64,000 nucleotides of DNA from Rubrivivax gelatinosus. GTDB taxonomy: Bacteria > Pseudomonadota > Gammaproteobacteria > Burkholderiales > Burkholderiaceae_C. A model generated the notes under the pieces. It was not told the origin of the DNA. It worked only from the letters and a program-made list of their open reading frames with translations, and searched no databases. Shown one piece after another: positions 9,593 through 17,563 of this stretch. The position numbers and the translations under genes are program-made. Each line of letters starts with the position of its first letter. The stretch's first letter is position 1. The stretch lies in NCBI RefSeq assembly GCF_016583785.1, contig NZ_NRRU01000003.1, forward strand, positions 1 to 64,000, read 5' to 3'.

Positions 9593-10411
9593 ATGGCCAC
9601 GCAGCAGTTTCCCATCGTCTTCTCGCACGCCAACGGCTTTCCGGCCGGGACCTATCGCGTGCTGTTCGAGCACTGGCGTGCCGCCGGGCGCGAGGTGCTG
9701 GCCGTGCCGCGTTACGGCCACGACCCGCGCTACCCCGTCACCGGCAACTGGCCGCACATCCGCCAGCAGCTGCTCGACTTCGTCGAACAGGCGGCGCCCG
9801 GGCGGCGCGTGCACTTCGTCGGCCATTCGCTGGGCGGCTACCTGAGCCTGATGGCGGCCTGCAAACGCCCCGACAGCGCCGCCGGTGTCGTGATGCTCGA
9901 CTCGCCGGTGCTCGCCGGCTGGCGCGCACACAGCGTGCAGGTGGCCAAGGCGACGCGGCTGATCGGCCGCATCTCGCCCGGCAAGGTGTCCCAGGCACGG
10001 CGCCAGCACTGGCCCACGGCCGAGGCGACGCTGCAGCATTTCGCGCAGAAGTCGGTGTTCGCCCGCTGGGACCCGCGTGTGCTCGCCGACTACGTTGCCA
10101 GCGGCACCGAACCCGACCCGGCCGGTGGTGTGCGCCTGGCTTTCCACCGCGACGTCGAGACGCGCTTCTACAACACGCTGCCGCACCACCTGGGCGAACT
10201 CGTGCGCCGGCATCCGCCGCGCTGCCCGGTGGCCTTCGTCGGCGGCACGGTCTCGGCCGAGGTGCGCCAGGTCGGCATGGCGGCGACACGTGCCGTCTGC
10301 CGCGGCCAGGTCGAGTGGATCGCCGGCAGCCACCTGGTGCCGATGGAGCAGCCGATCGCCGTCGCCGACGCGGTGCTGGCGCGGCTGGCTGCGGCCGAGG
10401 CGGCGGCATGA
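9593..10411 (+). CDS. Alpha/beta-fold hydrolase
   Basis: This 272-residue serine hydrolase-like protein has an oxyanion-type segment FSHANGFPAGTYR near the N-terminus and the nucleophile elbow GHSLGGYL (about residues 79-86). A catalytic His lies in the C-terminal GSHLVPME. Acid residue candidates lie in between. The fold covers esterases, lipases and dehalogenases; the substrate is unknown. A TTG start exists at 9557, but I chose the ATG at 9593 because a CCGGAG ribosome-binding-like stretch precedes it and the domain begins directly after. Its stop overlaps the next ATG (ATGA), so it is coupled to the PPC-domain gene. Confidence 0.85.
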   Translation: MATQQFPIVFSHANGFPAGTYRVLFEHWRAAGREVLAVPRYGHDPRYPVTGNWPHIRQQLLDFVEQAAPGRRVHFVGHSLGGYLSLMAACKRPDSAAGVVMLDSPVLAGWRAHSVQVAKATRLIGRISPGKVSQARRQHWPTAEATLQHFAQKSVFARWDPRVLADYVASGTEPDPAGGVRLAFHRDVETRFYNTLPHHLGELVRRHPPRCPVAFVGGTVSAEVRQVGMAATRAVCRGQVEWIAGSHLVPMEQPIAVADAVLARLAAAEAAA

Positions 10412-10803
10412 AGACCTTGCCGCTGCGGCTGGTGCCCGGTGCCGACCTGCGGCGTGAACTGGAGGCGGCGCTCGCGGCCCACGGCGTCGAGGCGGGTTTC
10501 GTGCTGCAGGGCATCGGCAGCCTGCAGCCGGCGGTGCTGCGCCTGGCCGGGGCCGAGGCGACGGTGTCGCCCGCAGGCAGTGTCGAGCTGCTGACGCTGG
10601 CCGGCAGCGTGGGCCCCGGCGGTTCGCACCTGCATGCCAGTGTCTCGGATGCGGCGGGCCGCGTGCTCGGCGGCCACCTGGGCTACGGCTCTGTCGTGCA
10701 CACGACGGCCGAAGTGCTGCTGGCGCTGCTGCCCGACTGGGCTTTCAGCCGCGAACCCGACGCGACGACGGGCTACGCGGAACTGGTGGTCCGCCAGCGC
10801 TGA
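10408..10803 (+). CDS. PPC/DUF296-domain protein
   Basis: This 131-residue protein is essentially one PCC/DUF296 domain. It carries the family pattern GFVLQGIGSLQPAVLRLAG and the metal-site-like GGSHLHASVSDAAGRVLGGH, with three His in the second half. In plants this domain accompanies AT-hooks; bacterial stand-alone versions form trimers and may bind metal or nucleotide-like ligands. It overlaps the hydrolase gene by four bases, so both are probably made together. No AT-hook is present. The biological role is unknown. Confidence 0.85.
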   Translation: MKTLPLRLVPGADLRRELEAALAAHGVEAGFVLQGIGSLQPAVLRLAGAEATVSPAGSVELLTLAGSVGPGGSHLHASVSDAAGRVLGGHLGYGSVVHTTAEVLLALLPDWAFSREPDATTGYAELVVRQR

Positions 10804-10807
10804 ACGC

Positions 10808-10957
10808 TCAGGCGGCCGGCTGGCTGGCGGCGGCCATCACCGGCGCCGCGGCAGTGGCCTGGGGCGAGGCCAGGAAGTCCACGCTCTGCAGCACGCCCAG
10901 GGTCATCATGGCAGCCAGACCGAAGGCGGCGGCACGGGCGACGATGCTGTCTTTCAT
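10808..10957 (-). CDS. Small 49-residue hydrophobic peptide
   Basis: The ATG at 10957 is preceded by a good ribosome-binding site (GGAGAAG, about 4-5 bases upstream). The product starts MKDSIVARAAAFGLAAMMTL, with a basic N-terminus, one hydrophobic segment and an Ala/Pro-rich tail. It could be a single-pass membrane peptide or an exported peptide. No family is recognised. It converges on the PPC-domain gene, with four bases between the stops, and lies downstream of the cob genes on the same strand. The RBS and signal-like composition make it more credible than the surrounding shadow frames. Confidence 0.55.
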   Translation of the reverse strand: MKDSIVARAAAFGLAAMMTLGVLQSVDFLASPQATAAAPVMAAASQPAA

Positions 10958-11076
10958 TTCGCTTCTCCATCGGGTGACGTTGTCGATGGAGTGAACTCTA
11001 GGCAGCACCCCGGCGTGCCGCGAGCCGCTTGCGACGAAGCGCCGGGCGCCGGCGACGAACTGCAGCCGGCGCCGCT

Positions 11077-11622
11077 TCAGCCGCGCCAGACGACGCACTC
11101 GCCGTGGCGCGGCGGCGCCGGCCAGTCGCGTGCGGCGAAAGCGCTGCAGCCCGGCTGCACCGAACGCAGCGTATTGAGCCAGCCGGCGTGGCCGACGAGC
11201 AGGCGCACGCCGCGCTGCGCACCGGCCCAGGCGTGCACCCGCGCGGCCAGCGCCTGCAGCGGCTCGCCGCCGCCCGGGGCGTAGGTCCAGAGTTCGTCCT
11301 GCCAGCGTTCGACCTCCTCCCAGGCGATCTCGCTCCACAGCCGCCCGTCCCAGGTGCCGAAGTCGAGTTCGACCAGGCGTGCGTCGACCTCGACGCGCCA
11401 GCCCCAGCGCCGCAGCCAGCGGCCGACGTCGCGGCAGCGCGCCAGCGGCGACACCACGGCTTCGTGCGGCAGGCCGTGGCGCCGCGCCGCGGCGCGGATG
11501 CGGTGCGCCAGGCGTTTGGCGCGGCGCCGGTCCACCGGCAGGTCGGTACGGCCCAGGCAGCGCCCGGCGGCGCCGAGCACACGCGGATGGCGCCAGGCCC
11601 AGAGTTGTGCGCCTTCAGCCAT
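11077..11622 (-). CDS. cobC: Histidine phosphatase, probable alpha-ribazole phosphatase (CobC)
   Basis: This 181-residue protein belongs to the phosphoglycerate-mutase-like histidine phosphatase superfamily. The catalytic RH motif is WRHPRVLGAAGRCLGRTDLP (His about residue 12). A second catalytic His is in LLVGHAGWL and the Arg-bearing ARCRDVGRWL lies between. In the B12 pathway CobC removes the 5'-phosphate from alpha-ribazole-5'-P or adenosylcobalamin-5'-P. The assignment rests on position: it overlaps the end of cobS by 8 bases and ends the cobalamin operon. RHP replaces the usual RHG/RHT. Confidence 0.85.
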   Translation of the reverse strand: MAEGAQLWAWRHPRVLGAAGRCLGRTDLPVDRRRAKRLAHRIRAAARRHGLPHEAVVSPLARCRDVGRWLRRWGWRVEVDARLVELDFGTWDGRLWSEIAWEEVERWQDELWTYAPGGGEPLQALAARVHAWAGAQRGVRLLVGHAGWLNTLRSVQPGCSAFAARDWPAPPRHGECVVWRG

Positions 11623-12400
11623 GCTGCATGCCCGCCAGGAAACAGAGATAGACCGCGAGTTCGGCGACCTGCTGGGCCGCGCCCAGCGTGTCGCCGGTGT
11701 AACCGCCCAGGCGCTTGGACAGCCAGCGCGCCGCCAGCAGCGTCACCGCGCCGACGACCAGCGCCGCCACCGTCGTGTGCGCCAGGTCCAGCCGCCACAG
11801 CACCGCCGCGGCACCGGCGGCCGCGCACCAGAGCACGACGATGGCCAGCGTGCCCCAGCTCGCCTGCTGCGCCAGCGGTTTGGACTTGGCGTGTTCCAGG
11901 TCGCCGGCGTAGCTCAGCAGCCGCAGCAGCAGCACCGGCACCGCACGCGACCAGGCGTGCGCCAGCGGCAGGATGGCCAGGGTCGCGAGGAAGTCGCGTG
12001 TCGCCAGCCCGTGCAGCGCCGCGGCCTTCAAACCGAGCATCGCGACCAGGCCGCAGGCGCCGTAGCTGCCGATGCGCGAGTCCTTCATGATCGCCAGCGC
12101 CTTCTCGCGGCTGACGGCGCCGCCGAGCGCGTCGCAGGTGTCGGCCAGGCCGTCCTCGTGGAAGGCGCCGGTCATCCAGACGGTGGCCAGCATGGACAGC
12201 CCGACCGCCACCGGCGCCGGCCACAGCGGCGCGGCGAACCACAGCACCGCGGTGCCGAAGCCGCCGACCACCAGCCCGACCGCCGGGTAGTAGCGCGAGC
12301 TGGCGTGCATCAGCTCCGGCCGCCAGCCCACCCAGGCCGGCACCGGCACGCGCGTCAGGAACTGCAGCGCGACGAAGAACAGCCTCAGCTCATGCAGCAC
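11615..12400 (-). CDS. cobS: Adenosylcobinamide-GDP ribazoletransferase (cobalamin synthase)
   Basis: CobS is the inner-membrane enzyme that joins adenosylcobinamide-GDP to alpha-ribazole or its phosphate, the last step of nucleotide-loop assembly. The 261-residue product is hydrophobic, with several membrane segments. It shows the family motifs LQFLTRVPVP at residues 13-22, the acidic FHEDGLADTCDALGG (about 80-94, Mg2+/substrate region), and KDSRIGSYG at about 107. It overlaps cobT by 11 bases and cobC by 8, so these three are tightly coupled. Confidence 0.94.
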   Translation of the reverse strand: MLHELRLFFVALQFLTRVPVPAWVGWRPELMHASSRYYPAVGLVVGGFGTAVLWFAAPLWPAPVAVGLSMLATVWMTGAFHEDGLADTCDALGGAVSREKALAIMKDSRIGSYGACGLVAMLGLKAAALHGLATRDFLATLAILPLAHAWSRAVPVLLLRLLSYAGDLEHAKSKPLAQQASWGTLAIVVLWCAAAGAAAVLWRLDLAHTTVAALVVGAVTLLAARWLSKRLGGYTGDTLGAAQQVAELAVYLCFLAGMQHG

Positions 12401-13418
12401 TGCTGACCTGCGCCGATTCGAAGCTGGCCATCTGCTCGAGGATCAGCTCGCCCGACTTGATCAGCGGCCAAGCCAGTGCCGCACCCGAACCCTCGCCCAG
12501 GCGCAGGCCCAGGTCGACGAGCGGGCGCACGCCCAGCAGCGACAGCCAGCGGCCGTGGCCGTTCTCGGCCGAGCCGTGCGAGAACACGCAGGCGTCGAGC
12601 ACACGCGGCTCCAGCGCCGCCGCCACCGCCACCGCCGAGGTCGTGATGAAACCGTCGACGACGACCAGGCGGCGCAGCGCCGCAGCCTGCAGCACCGCGC
12701 CGACCATGGTCGCGATCTCGGGGCCGCCGAGCGCGGCCAGCGCCGCCAGCGGCGCCGTCGCGTCGGCGTGGCGCTCGAGCGCCCGCTGCAGCACCGCGAC
12801 CTTGTGCGCGACGCCGTCCGGGGCCAGCCCGGTGCCGCGGCCGGCGCACTGCTCGATCGACAGGCCGGTGAGACGCGCCATCAGCAGCGCCGCCGGCGAG
12901 GTGTTGGCGATGCCCATCTCGCCCAGCAGCAGCACGTTGCCCGGCAGGTCGCGCACGAAGGCGGCGCCGTTGGCGATCGCGGCTTCGCACTGCGACTCGG
13001 TGAGCGCGGGCGCCAGCGTGCTGTCGGCGCTGCCGTGGCAGCACTTGGCCGCGGCCAGGCCGGGCGCCGGCGCGAAGTCGGTCTTCACGCCGCAGTCCAG
13101 GATGGTCAGCGCCAGGCCGTGCTGGCGCGCCAGCACCGAGATCGCGGCGCCGCCGGCCAGCATGTTGTGCACCATCTGCACGGTGACTTCCTGCGGGAAG
13201 GCCGAGACGCCCTGCGCGGCGATGCCGTGGTCGCCGGCGAAGATCACCAGCTGCGGTGCTTCCAGCCGCGGGTTCTCGCGTCCCTGCACCAGCGCCATCT
13301 GCAGCGCCAGCGCCTCGATGCGGCCGAGCGAGCCCTGGGGTTTGGTCTTCTGGTCGAGCCGGTGCTGGACGCGCGCGGCGAGGACGGGGTCTTGGAGGTC
13401 GGGCAGGGAGAACTTCAT
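12390..13418 (-). CDS. cobT: Nicotinate-nucleotide--dimethylbenzimidazole phosphoribosyltransferase
   Basis: CobT activates the lower-ligand base (dimethylbenzimidazole) with nicotinate mononucleotide to give alpha-ribazole-5'-phosphate. The 342-residue length is typical. Visible motifs are DQKTKPQGSLGRIEALA near the N-terminus, FAGDHGIAAQGVSAFPQEVT, GEMGIANTSPAA, and the C-terminal LRLGEGSGAALAWPL carrying a conserved Glu. The ATG at 13418 lies directly at the conserved start. About 155 bases separate it from cobQ upstream, the largest gap between genes inside this locus, so a second promoter or processing site is possible. Confidence 0.95.
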   Translation of the reverse strand: MKFSLPDLQDPVLAARVQHRLDQKTKPQGSLGRIEALALQMALVQGRENPRLEAPQLVIFAGDHGIAAQGVSAFPQEVTVQMVHNMLAGGAAISVLARQHGLALTILDCGVKTDFAPAPGLAAAKCCHGSADSTLAPALTESQCEAAIANGAAFVRDLPGNVLLLGEMGIANTSPAALLMARLTGLSIEQCAGRGTGLAPDGVAHKVAVLQRALERHADATAPLAALAALGGPEIATMVGAVLQAAALRRLVVVDGFITTSAVAVAAALEPRVLDACVFSHGSAENGHGRWLSLLGVRPLVDLGLRLGEGSGAALAWPLIKSGELILEQMASFESAQVSSAA

Positions 13419-13546
13419 GACGGCAGGCCGCCGGTGGCGGCACGATCGGTGGAGCGGCTCCGGCACGGCGTTCGCACGCCGCGCCGGAGGGTGTGTCGCA
13501 GGACTCGGGTGATGCGACGCCGGCCGTCCCGCGATGCCGGCGCCTC

Positions 13547-13566
13547 GTCCCGGGTGCACCCGGGAC
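13547..13566. repeat. 20-bp perfect palindrome between cobQ and cobT
   Basis: GTCCCGGGTGCACCCGGGAC is perfectly self-complementary and lies 7 bases beyond the cobQ stop on the transcribed strand. A second imperfect stem (CTCCGGC...GCCGGAG type) occurs at about 13455-13490. There is no T-tract. Possible roles are partial termination, mRNA processing or a protein-binding site. Confidence 0.5.
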
Positions 13567-13573
13567 GGTGTTT

Positions 13574-15046
13574 TCAGGCGAGCAGCAGGCGTTCGAGCGC
13601 ACCCGGCACGAACGCGTCCTCGATGTGGTCGGCCAGGCCTTCGAACACGCTCTGCAGCGTCGGCACGGTGTCGCCGTAGAGCGCACGCAGCACGTTCGGC
13701 GACTCGAACAGCCCGTGCGCGTAGACGCCGAGCACGCTGCCGCGCTGCCAGCCGATGGCCAGGCCCTCGGGGTCGTGCAGCACCGCTCGCGCGGCCTCGG
13801 ACAGCGCGACGCTGCGGCCGCAGTGGATCTCGTAACCCGCGGCTTCGACACCGGCGAGCGCGCCCCAGGCGCCGTCGGCGGCACCGAAACGCACGCGCGC
13901 CGGCTGAACGTGTTTGTCGGCGACGAAGCCGGTGGCCAGCGGCAGCAGCCCCAGCCCGGCGGCCGAGAAGCCGGCTTCGCCGTCGTGGCCCTCGGGGTCG
14001 GCCAGCGTCTGGCCCAGCATCTGCAGCCCGCCGCAGACGCCCAGCACCGGGCCGCCGGCGGCGGCGTGGCGCTGGATCGCGCTGTCGAAACCGCGCGCGC
14101 GCATCCAGGCCAGGTCGCCGCTCACCTGCTTGGAACCGGGCAGGATGATGCAGTCGGCGCCTTCGAGCTGGGCGGCGTCGCGCACCCAGTGCAGGCGCAG
14201 GCCGTCGATGCGAGCCAACGGCTGGAACTCGTCGAGGTTGCTGATGTGCGGGTAGGCGACGATGGCCACGCGCCGGCGTGCCGGGCCGCGGCCCAGCGGC
14301 GCCTCGTCGAGCAGGCCGTCCTCCTCGGGCAGGCCGTGGTCGCGCCACATCGGCACCACCGCCAGCGTCGCCACGCCGGTGCGCTGCTGCAGCTGCTGCG
14401 GCGCCGGCGCCAGCAGCGAGGCGTCGCCGCGGAAGCGGTTCAGCACGAAGCCCGCGAGCTGCGGCCGCAGGTCCTCGGGCAGCAGCGCCCAGGTGCCGTA
14501 GAGGTGGGCGAAGGCGCCGCCGCGGTCGATGTCGGTGACGAGCAGCGCGCGTGCGTCGGCCCAGCGCGCGGTCTGCAGGTTGACGTAGTCGTGCGCGGCC
14601 AGGTTGGTCTCGGCCGGCGAGCCGGCGCCTTCGATGATCAGCAGCTCGTGGCGACGCTGCAGCCGCTCCAGGCTGTCGCGCGCGGCGGCGGCGAGCAGGG
14701 CGCTGCGTTCGCGCCAGCCGGCGCGCGACAGCCCCGGCTCGACACGCCCGTGCAGCAGCACCTGGCTGGCGGTGTCGCGCTCGGGTTTGAGCAGCACCGG
14801 GTTGTGTTCCACCGTCGGCGCCAGCCCGCAGGCCAGGGCCTGGAAATACTGCGCCGCGCCGATCTCGCCCCAGCCGCCGTCCAGCGCCGGCACGACGCGT
14901 GCGTTGTTGCTCATGTTCTGCGCCTTGAACGGCGCGACGTCGACGCCGCGGCGTGCAGCCCAGCGGCACAGCGCGGTCGCGAGCCAGCTCTTGCCGGCGC
15001 CGCTCGTCGTACCCCAGACGATCAGCGCCCTAGCCTTCTTGTCCAT
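13574..15046 (-). CDS. cobQ: Cobyric acid synthase (glutamine-hydrolysing)
   Basis: CobQ amidates four side chains of adenosylcobyrinic acid a,c-diamide to give cobyric acid. The 490-residue protein has an N-terminal dethiobiotin-synthetase-like ATPase domain (GTTSGAGKSW at 12-21; FKAQNMSNNARV near 40-51; IEGAGSPAE near 138). It also has a C-terminal class I amidotransferase-like domain with the nucleophile Cys338 in GVCGGLQML and a catalytic His in GVYAHGLFE. It lies 6 bases after the ABC ATPase gene. Because early and oxygen-dependent B12 genes are not in the window, its role here could also be in corrinoid remodelling together with genes elsewhere. Confidence 0.95.
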   Translation of the reverse strand: MDKKARALIVWGTTSGAGKSWLATALCRWAARRGVDVAPFKAQNMSNNARVVPALDGGWGEIGAAQYFQALACGLAPTVEHNPVLLKPERDTASQVLLHGRVEPGLSRAGWRERSALLAAAARDSLERLQRRHELLIIEGAGSPAETNLAAHDYVNLQTARWADARALLVTDIDRGGAFAHLYGTWALLPEDLRPQLAGFVLNRFRGDASLLAPAPQQLQQRTGVATLAVVPMWRDHGLPEEDGLLDEAPLGRGPARRRVAIVAYPHISNLDEFQPLARIDGLRLHWVRDAAQLEGADCIILPGSKQVSGDLAWMRARGFDSAIQRHAAAGGPVLGVCGGLQMLGQTLADPEGHDGEAGFSAAGLGLLPLATGFVADKHVQPARVRFGAADGAWGALAGVEAAGYEIHCGRSVALSEAARAVLHDPEGLAIGWQRGSVLGVYAHGLFESPNVLRALYGDTVPTLQSVFEGLADHIEDAFVPGALERLLLA

Positions 15047-15052
15047 CTCGAA

Positions 15053-15814
15053 TCAGGTTCCCAGGTCGGGCAGCGCCATCGGCCGGGCGCCGCTGCGGTC
15101 GATACGCACCGCGCCGCCGAAGGCGTGCACGAGCGCGGCGTGCACGACCGGGTCGTCATGGGCGCCGTGCGCGAGCACACGCCCGCCGCACAGCACCAGC
15201 AGCCGGTCGGCGTGCAGCGCCAACGGCAGATCATGCAGCACGCTGACCACCGTGTGCGTGCGCCCGAGGCGGCGGAACAGCCGGGCCAGCGCCACCTGGT
15301 GCGGCGCGTCCAGGTGCGTCGTCGGTTCGTCCAGCAGCAGCACCGGCGCTTCGGTCGCGAGCGCACGCGCCAGCAGCACACGCTGGCGTTCGCCGCCGGA
15401 GAGCTGCTGCAGCCGGCGGTACTGCCAGTCGCGGCATTCGGTGGCGTCCATCGCCGCGTCGACCGCGGCTTCGTCGCGCGCGCCGGCCGTGCCCAGCAAC
15501 CCCAGGTGCGGCATGCGGCCCAGCATCACGGTGTCGCGCACGTTCAGGTCGCCGCTGGCCTCGCCGCCCTGCGCCAGCCAGGCCAGGCGCATCGCACGCT
15601 CGCGCGGCACCCAGTCGGCCAGGCGGCGGCCGTCGAGTTCGACGGTGCCGCGCTGGTAAGGCAGCAGGCCGGCGAGCACCCGCAGCAGCGTCGACTTGCC
15701 GGCGCCATTGGGGCCGACGATGGTCGTCCAGCCGGTGTCGAGCACGCAGCTGACACCCGAGAGCACTTCGCGTGCGCCCAGACGGGCACCGACGTCGACC
15801 GCGATCAGGTTCAC
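15053..15814 (-). CDS. btuD: Cobalamin/corrinoid ABC transporter ATP-binding protein
   Basis: This 253-residue ATPase belongs to the FecE/BtuD family. It has Walker A GPNGAGKST (34-42), signature LSGGERQR (near 137), Walker B VLLLDEPTTHLD, and a switch His in SVLHDLPLAL. I chose the GTG at 15814: it overlaps the permease stop (GTGA) and starts VNLIAVDVG, immediately before the domain. In this frame no stop exists upstream all the way into btuF, because the permease is read in another frame. A fused long product is therefore formally open but not expected. Confidence 0.9.
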   Translation of the reverse strand: MNLIAVDVGARLGAREVLSGVSCVLDTGWTTIVGPNGAGKSTLLRVLAGLLPYQRGTVELDGRRLADWVPRERAMRLAWLAQGGEASGDLNVRDTVMLGRMPHLGLLGTAGARDEAAVDAAMDATECRDWQYRRLQQLSGGERQRVLLARALATEAPVLLLDEPTTHLDAPHQVALARLFRRLGRTHTVVSVLHDLPLALHADRLLVLCGGRVLAHGAHDDPVVHAALVHAFGGAVRIDRSGARPMALPDLGT

Positions 15815-16692
15815 CGCAGCCCCCGCTTGTGCAGCAGCCACAGCAGGTAGCCGCCGCCGAGCACGGCGGTCAGCACGCCGACCGGCAGCTCCTGGGGCGC
15901 GATCAGGCCGCGCGCCAGCACGTCGGCGCCCAGCATCAGCACACCGCCAGCGGCGGCGCTGGCCGGCAGCATGAACCGCTGCGGCGCCGGCGCGAAGCGC
16001 CGCACCAGGTGCGGCGAGACGAGGCCGACGAAACCGACGAGCCCGGCCTGCGACACCGCCAACGCCGTGCACAGCGCCAGCAGCACGACCAGCAGCAGCC
16101 GCAGCCGCGGCAGCGCCAGGCCGAGACTGGCGGCGCTTTCTTCGCCCAGGCCGAGTGCGTCCAGCGCACGCGCCAGGCGCCAGGCCGGCGGCAGCGCCAG
16201 CGCCAGGCCGGCGGCCAGCAGCGCCACGCTCTGCCAGCCCAGGAAACCGGTGGAGCCGAGCATGAAGCTCTGCTTGCCGCGCATCGCGTCGGGCGACCAG
16301 GTCGTGATCAGGTCGCTGGCGGCGCCGAGCACGACGCCGACGACGACACCCGACAGCAGCAGCCGCAGCGGCTCCTGCGCGCCGCGCGCCAGCACCAGGG
16401 TCAGCGAGACGCCGGCGAGCGCGCCGACGAAGGCGGCAACGACCAGACCGATGCGCGCCAGCCACTCGACGTTGGCCAGCGCCAGCGCGTGGCCGCCGGC
16501 GGCGCTGGCCGCCAGCACCAGCACCACGGCCAGCGACGCGCCCGAGCCGGTGCCCAGCAGATAGGGGTCGGCGAGCGGGTTGCGGAACAGCCCCTGTGCG
16601 ATCGCGCCGGCCAAACCCAGCAGCGCGCCGACCAGCAGCGCGCCGAGGGTGCGCGGGGCGCGGATCTGGCCGACGATCAGCTCCATCGGCAC
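15811..16692 (-). CDS. btuC: Cobalamin ABC transporter permease BtuC, N-terminally truncated
   Basis: This 293-residue FecCD/BtuC permease has the family signatures QIRAPRTLGALLVGALLGLAG, QGLFRNPLADPYLLG and GLVGFVGLVSPHLVRR. Complete members are about 325-350 residues and have a first membrane helix plus a periplasmic loop before the QIRLPRT motif. Here that motif is at residue 8, so about 40-45 residues including helix 1 are missing. The frame opens at a GTG (16692) only about 20 bases after the btuF domain ends. Upstream in-frame codons (WRRDTDAG) do not form a membrane helix. A deletion that joined btuF to btuC is the simplest reading; the product may be non-functional. A sequencing or assembly error is the alternative. 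Confidence 0.75.
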   Translation of the reverse strand: MPMELIVGQIRAPRTLGALLVGALLGLAGAIAQGLFRNPLADPYLLGTGSGASLAVVLVLAASAAGGHALALANVEWLARIGLVVAAFVGALAGVSLTLVLARGAQEPLRLLLSGVVVGVVLGAASDLITTWSPDAMRGKQSFMLGSTGFLGWQSVALLAAGLALALPPAWRLARALDALGLGEESAASLGLALPRLRLLLVVLLALCTALAVSQAGLVGFVGLVSPHLVRRFAPAPQRFMLPASAAAGGVLMLGADVLARGLIAPQELPVGVLTAVLGGGYLLWLLHKRGLR

Positions 16693-17563
16693 GCCGGCGT
16701 CGGTGTCGCGCCGCCAGGCAGTCGGCGAGCGCGAGTGCGGCTTCGCCCATGCGCGGGCCGGGGCGGATCAGCAGCAGGTAGCGCTCAGGGCTGAAGGCGC
16801 AGACCTGGCCGGTCTTCAGCGCGCGCATGCTCGTCCAGCCGGGACGTGCCGGCATCTGCGCCGCCTCGCGCTCGACGGCCATCACGACGTCGGGCGAGCG
16901 GCGCACCAGGTATTCGGGGTTCAGGCGCGGGAACGGCCCCAGTTCGGGCGGCACGACGTTGGCCATGCCCAGGCGCGTCAGCGTTTCGCCGATGAAGGAG
17001 GTGGCGCCGGCGGCATAGGGCGCCGACTCGACCTCGAAGTAGACCGTCTTGCCGCGCAGCCGCGCCGGCACACGCGCCACGGCCGCGGCTTCGTCGCGCT
17101 GGATCGCCGCCCAGACCTGGGCCGAGCGCTGCGGCTCGCCGATCAGGCGCGCGATCGCGTCGAGCGAACGGCGCACGTCGGCGTGGCTGTCGCTGTCGAA
17201 CACCAGCACCTTCAGCCCGAGCGCCTCGAAACGGTCGGCGACACGCGCCGAGCGCGCCGCCAGCACGACGTCCGGGCGCAGCGCGACGACACGTTCGATG
17301 CTGGCGTCGTCGAGCCCGCCCAGGCGCGGCAGCGCGTTCACCTGCACCGGCCAGTCGGAATAGCGGTCGACGCCGACCAGGCGCTCGCAGGCGCCGAGCG
17401 CGCAGACGGTTTCGGTCAGCGAAGGCAGCAGGCTGACGATGCGCTGCGGCGGCGCGCCGCGCCAGGCGACGCCGCGGTCGTCGTGCAGCGGCTCGGCGGC
17501 CAGCGCCACGCCGCCGCCCACGAACACGGCGGCCAGCAGCAGGCGGCGCAGCGCGGCGATCAA
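16693..17563 (-). CDS. btuF: Cobalamin-binding periplasmic protein BtuF, lacking its own stop
   Basis: The TTG at 17563 overlaps the cobU stop (TTGA) and starts a signal peptide (IAALRRLLLAAVFVGGGVALAAEP). The mature part is a helical-backbone metal/corrinoid receptor domain: RIVSLLPSLTETVCALG near residues 41-57, GVDRYSDWP near 64-72, and FPRLNPEYLVRRSPDVVMA near 211-229. The recognisable domain ends at ALADCLA, about residue 283 (near 16712). No stop follows there; the frame continues through the permease region as Arg-rich nonsense and enters the btuD frame, closing at 15053. The coordinates given cover only the receptor part. The 3' end has probably been lost with the 5' end of btuC. Confidence 0.75.

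Noticed and set aside
15053-17563. One continuous 836-residue frame that would fuse BtuF to BtuD
   Set aside because: The middle third is Arg/Ala-rich nonsense where the conserved permease is read in another frame. I treat the open frame as accidental, although it shows that btuF lost its stop.
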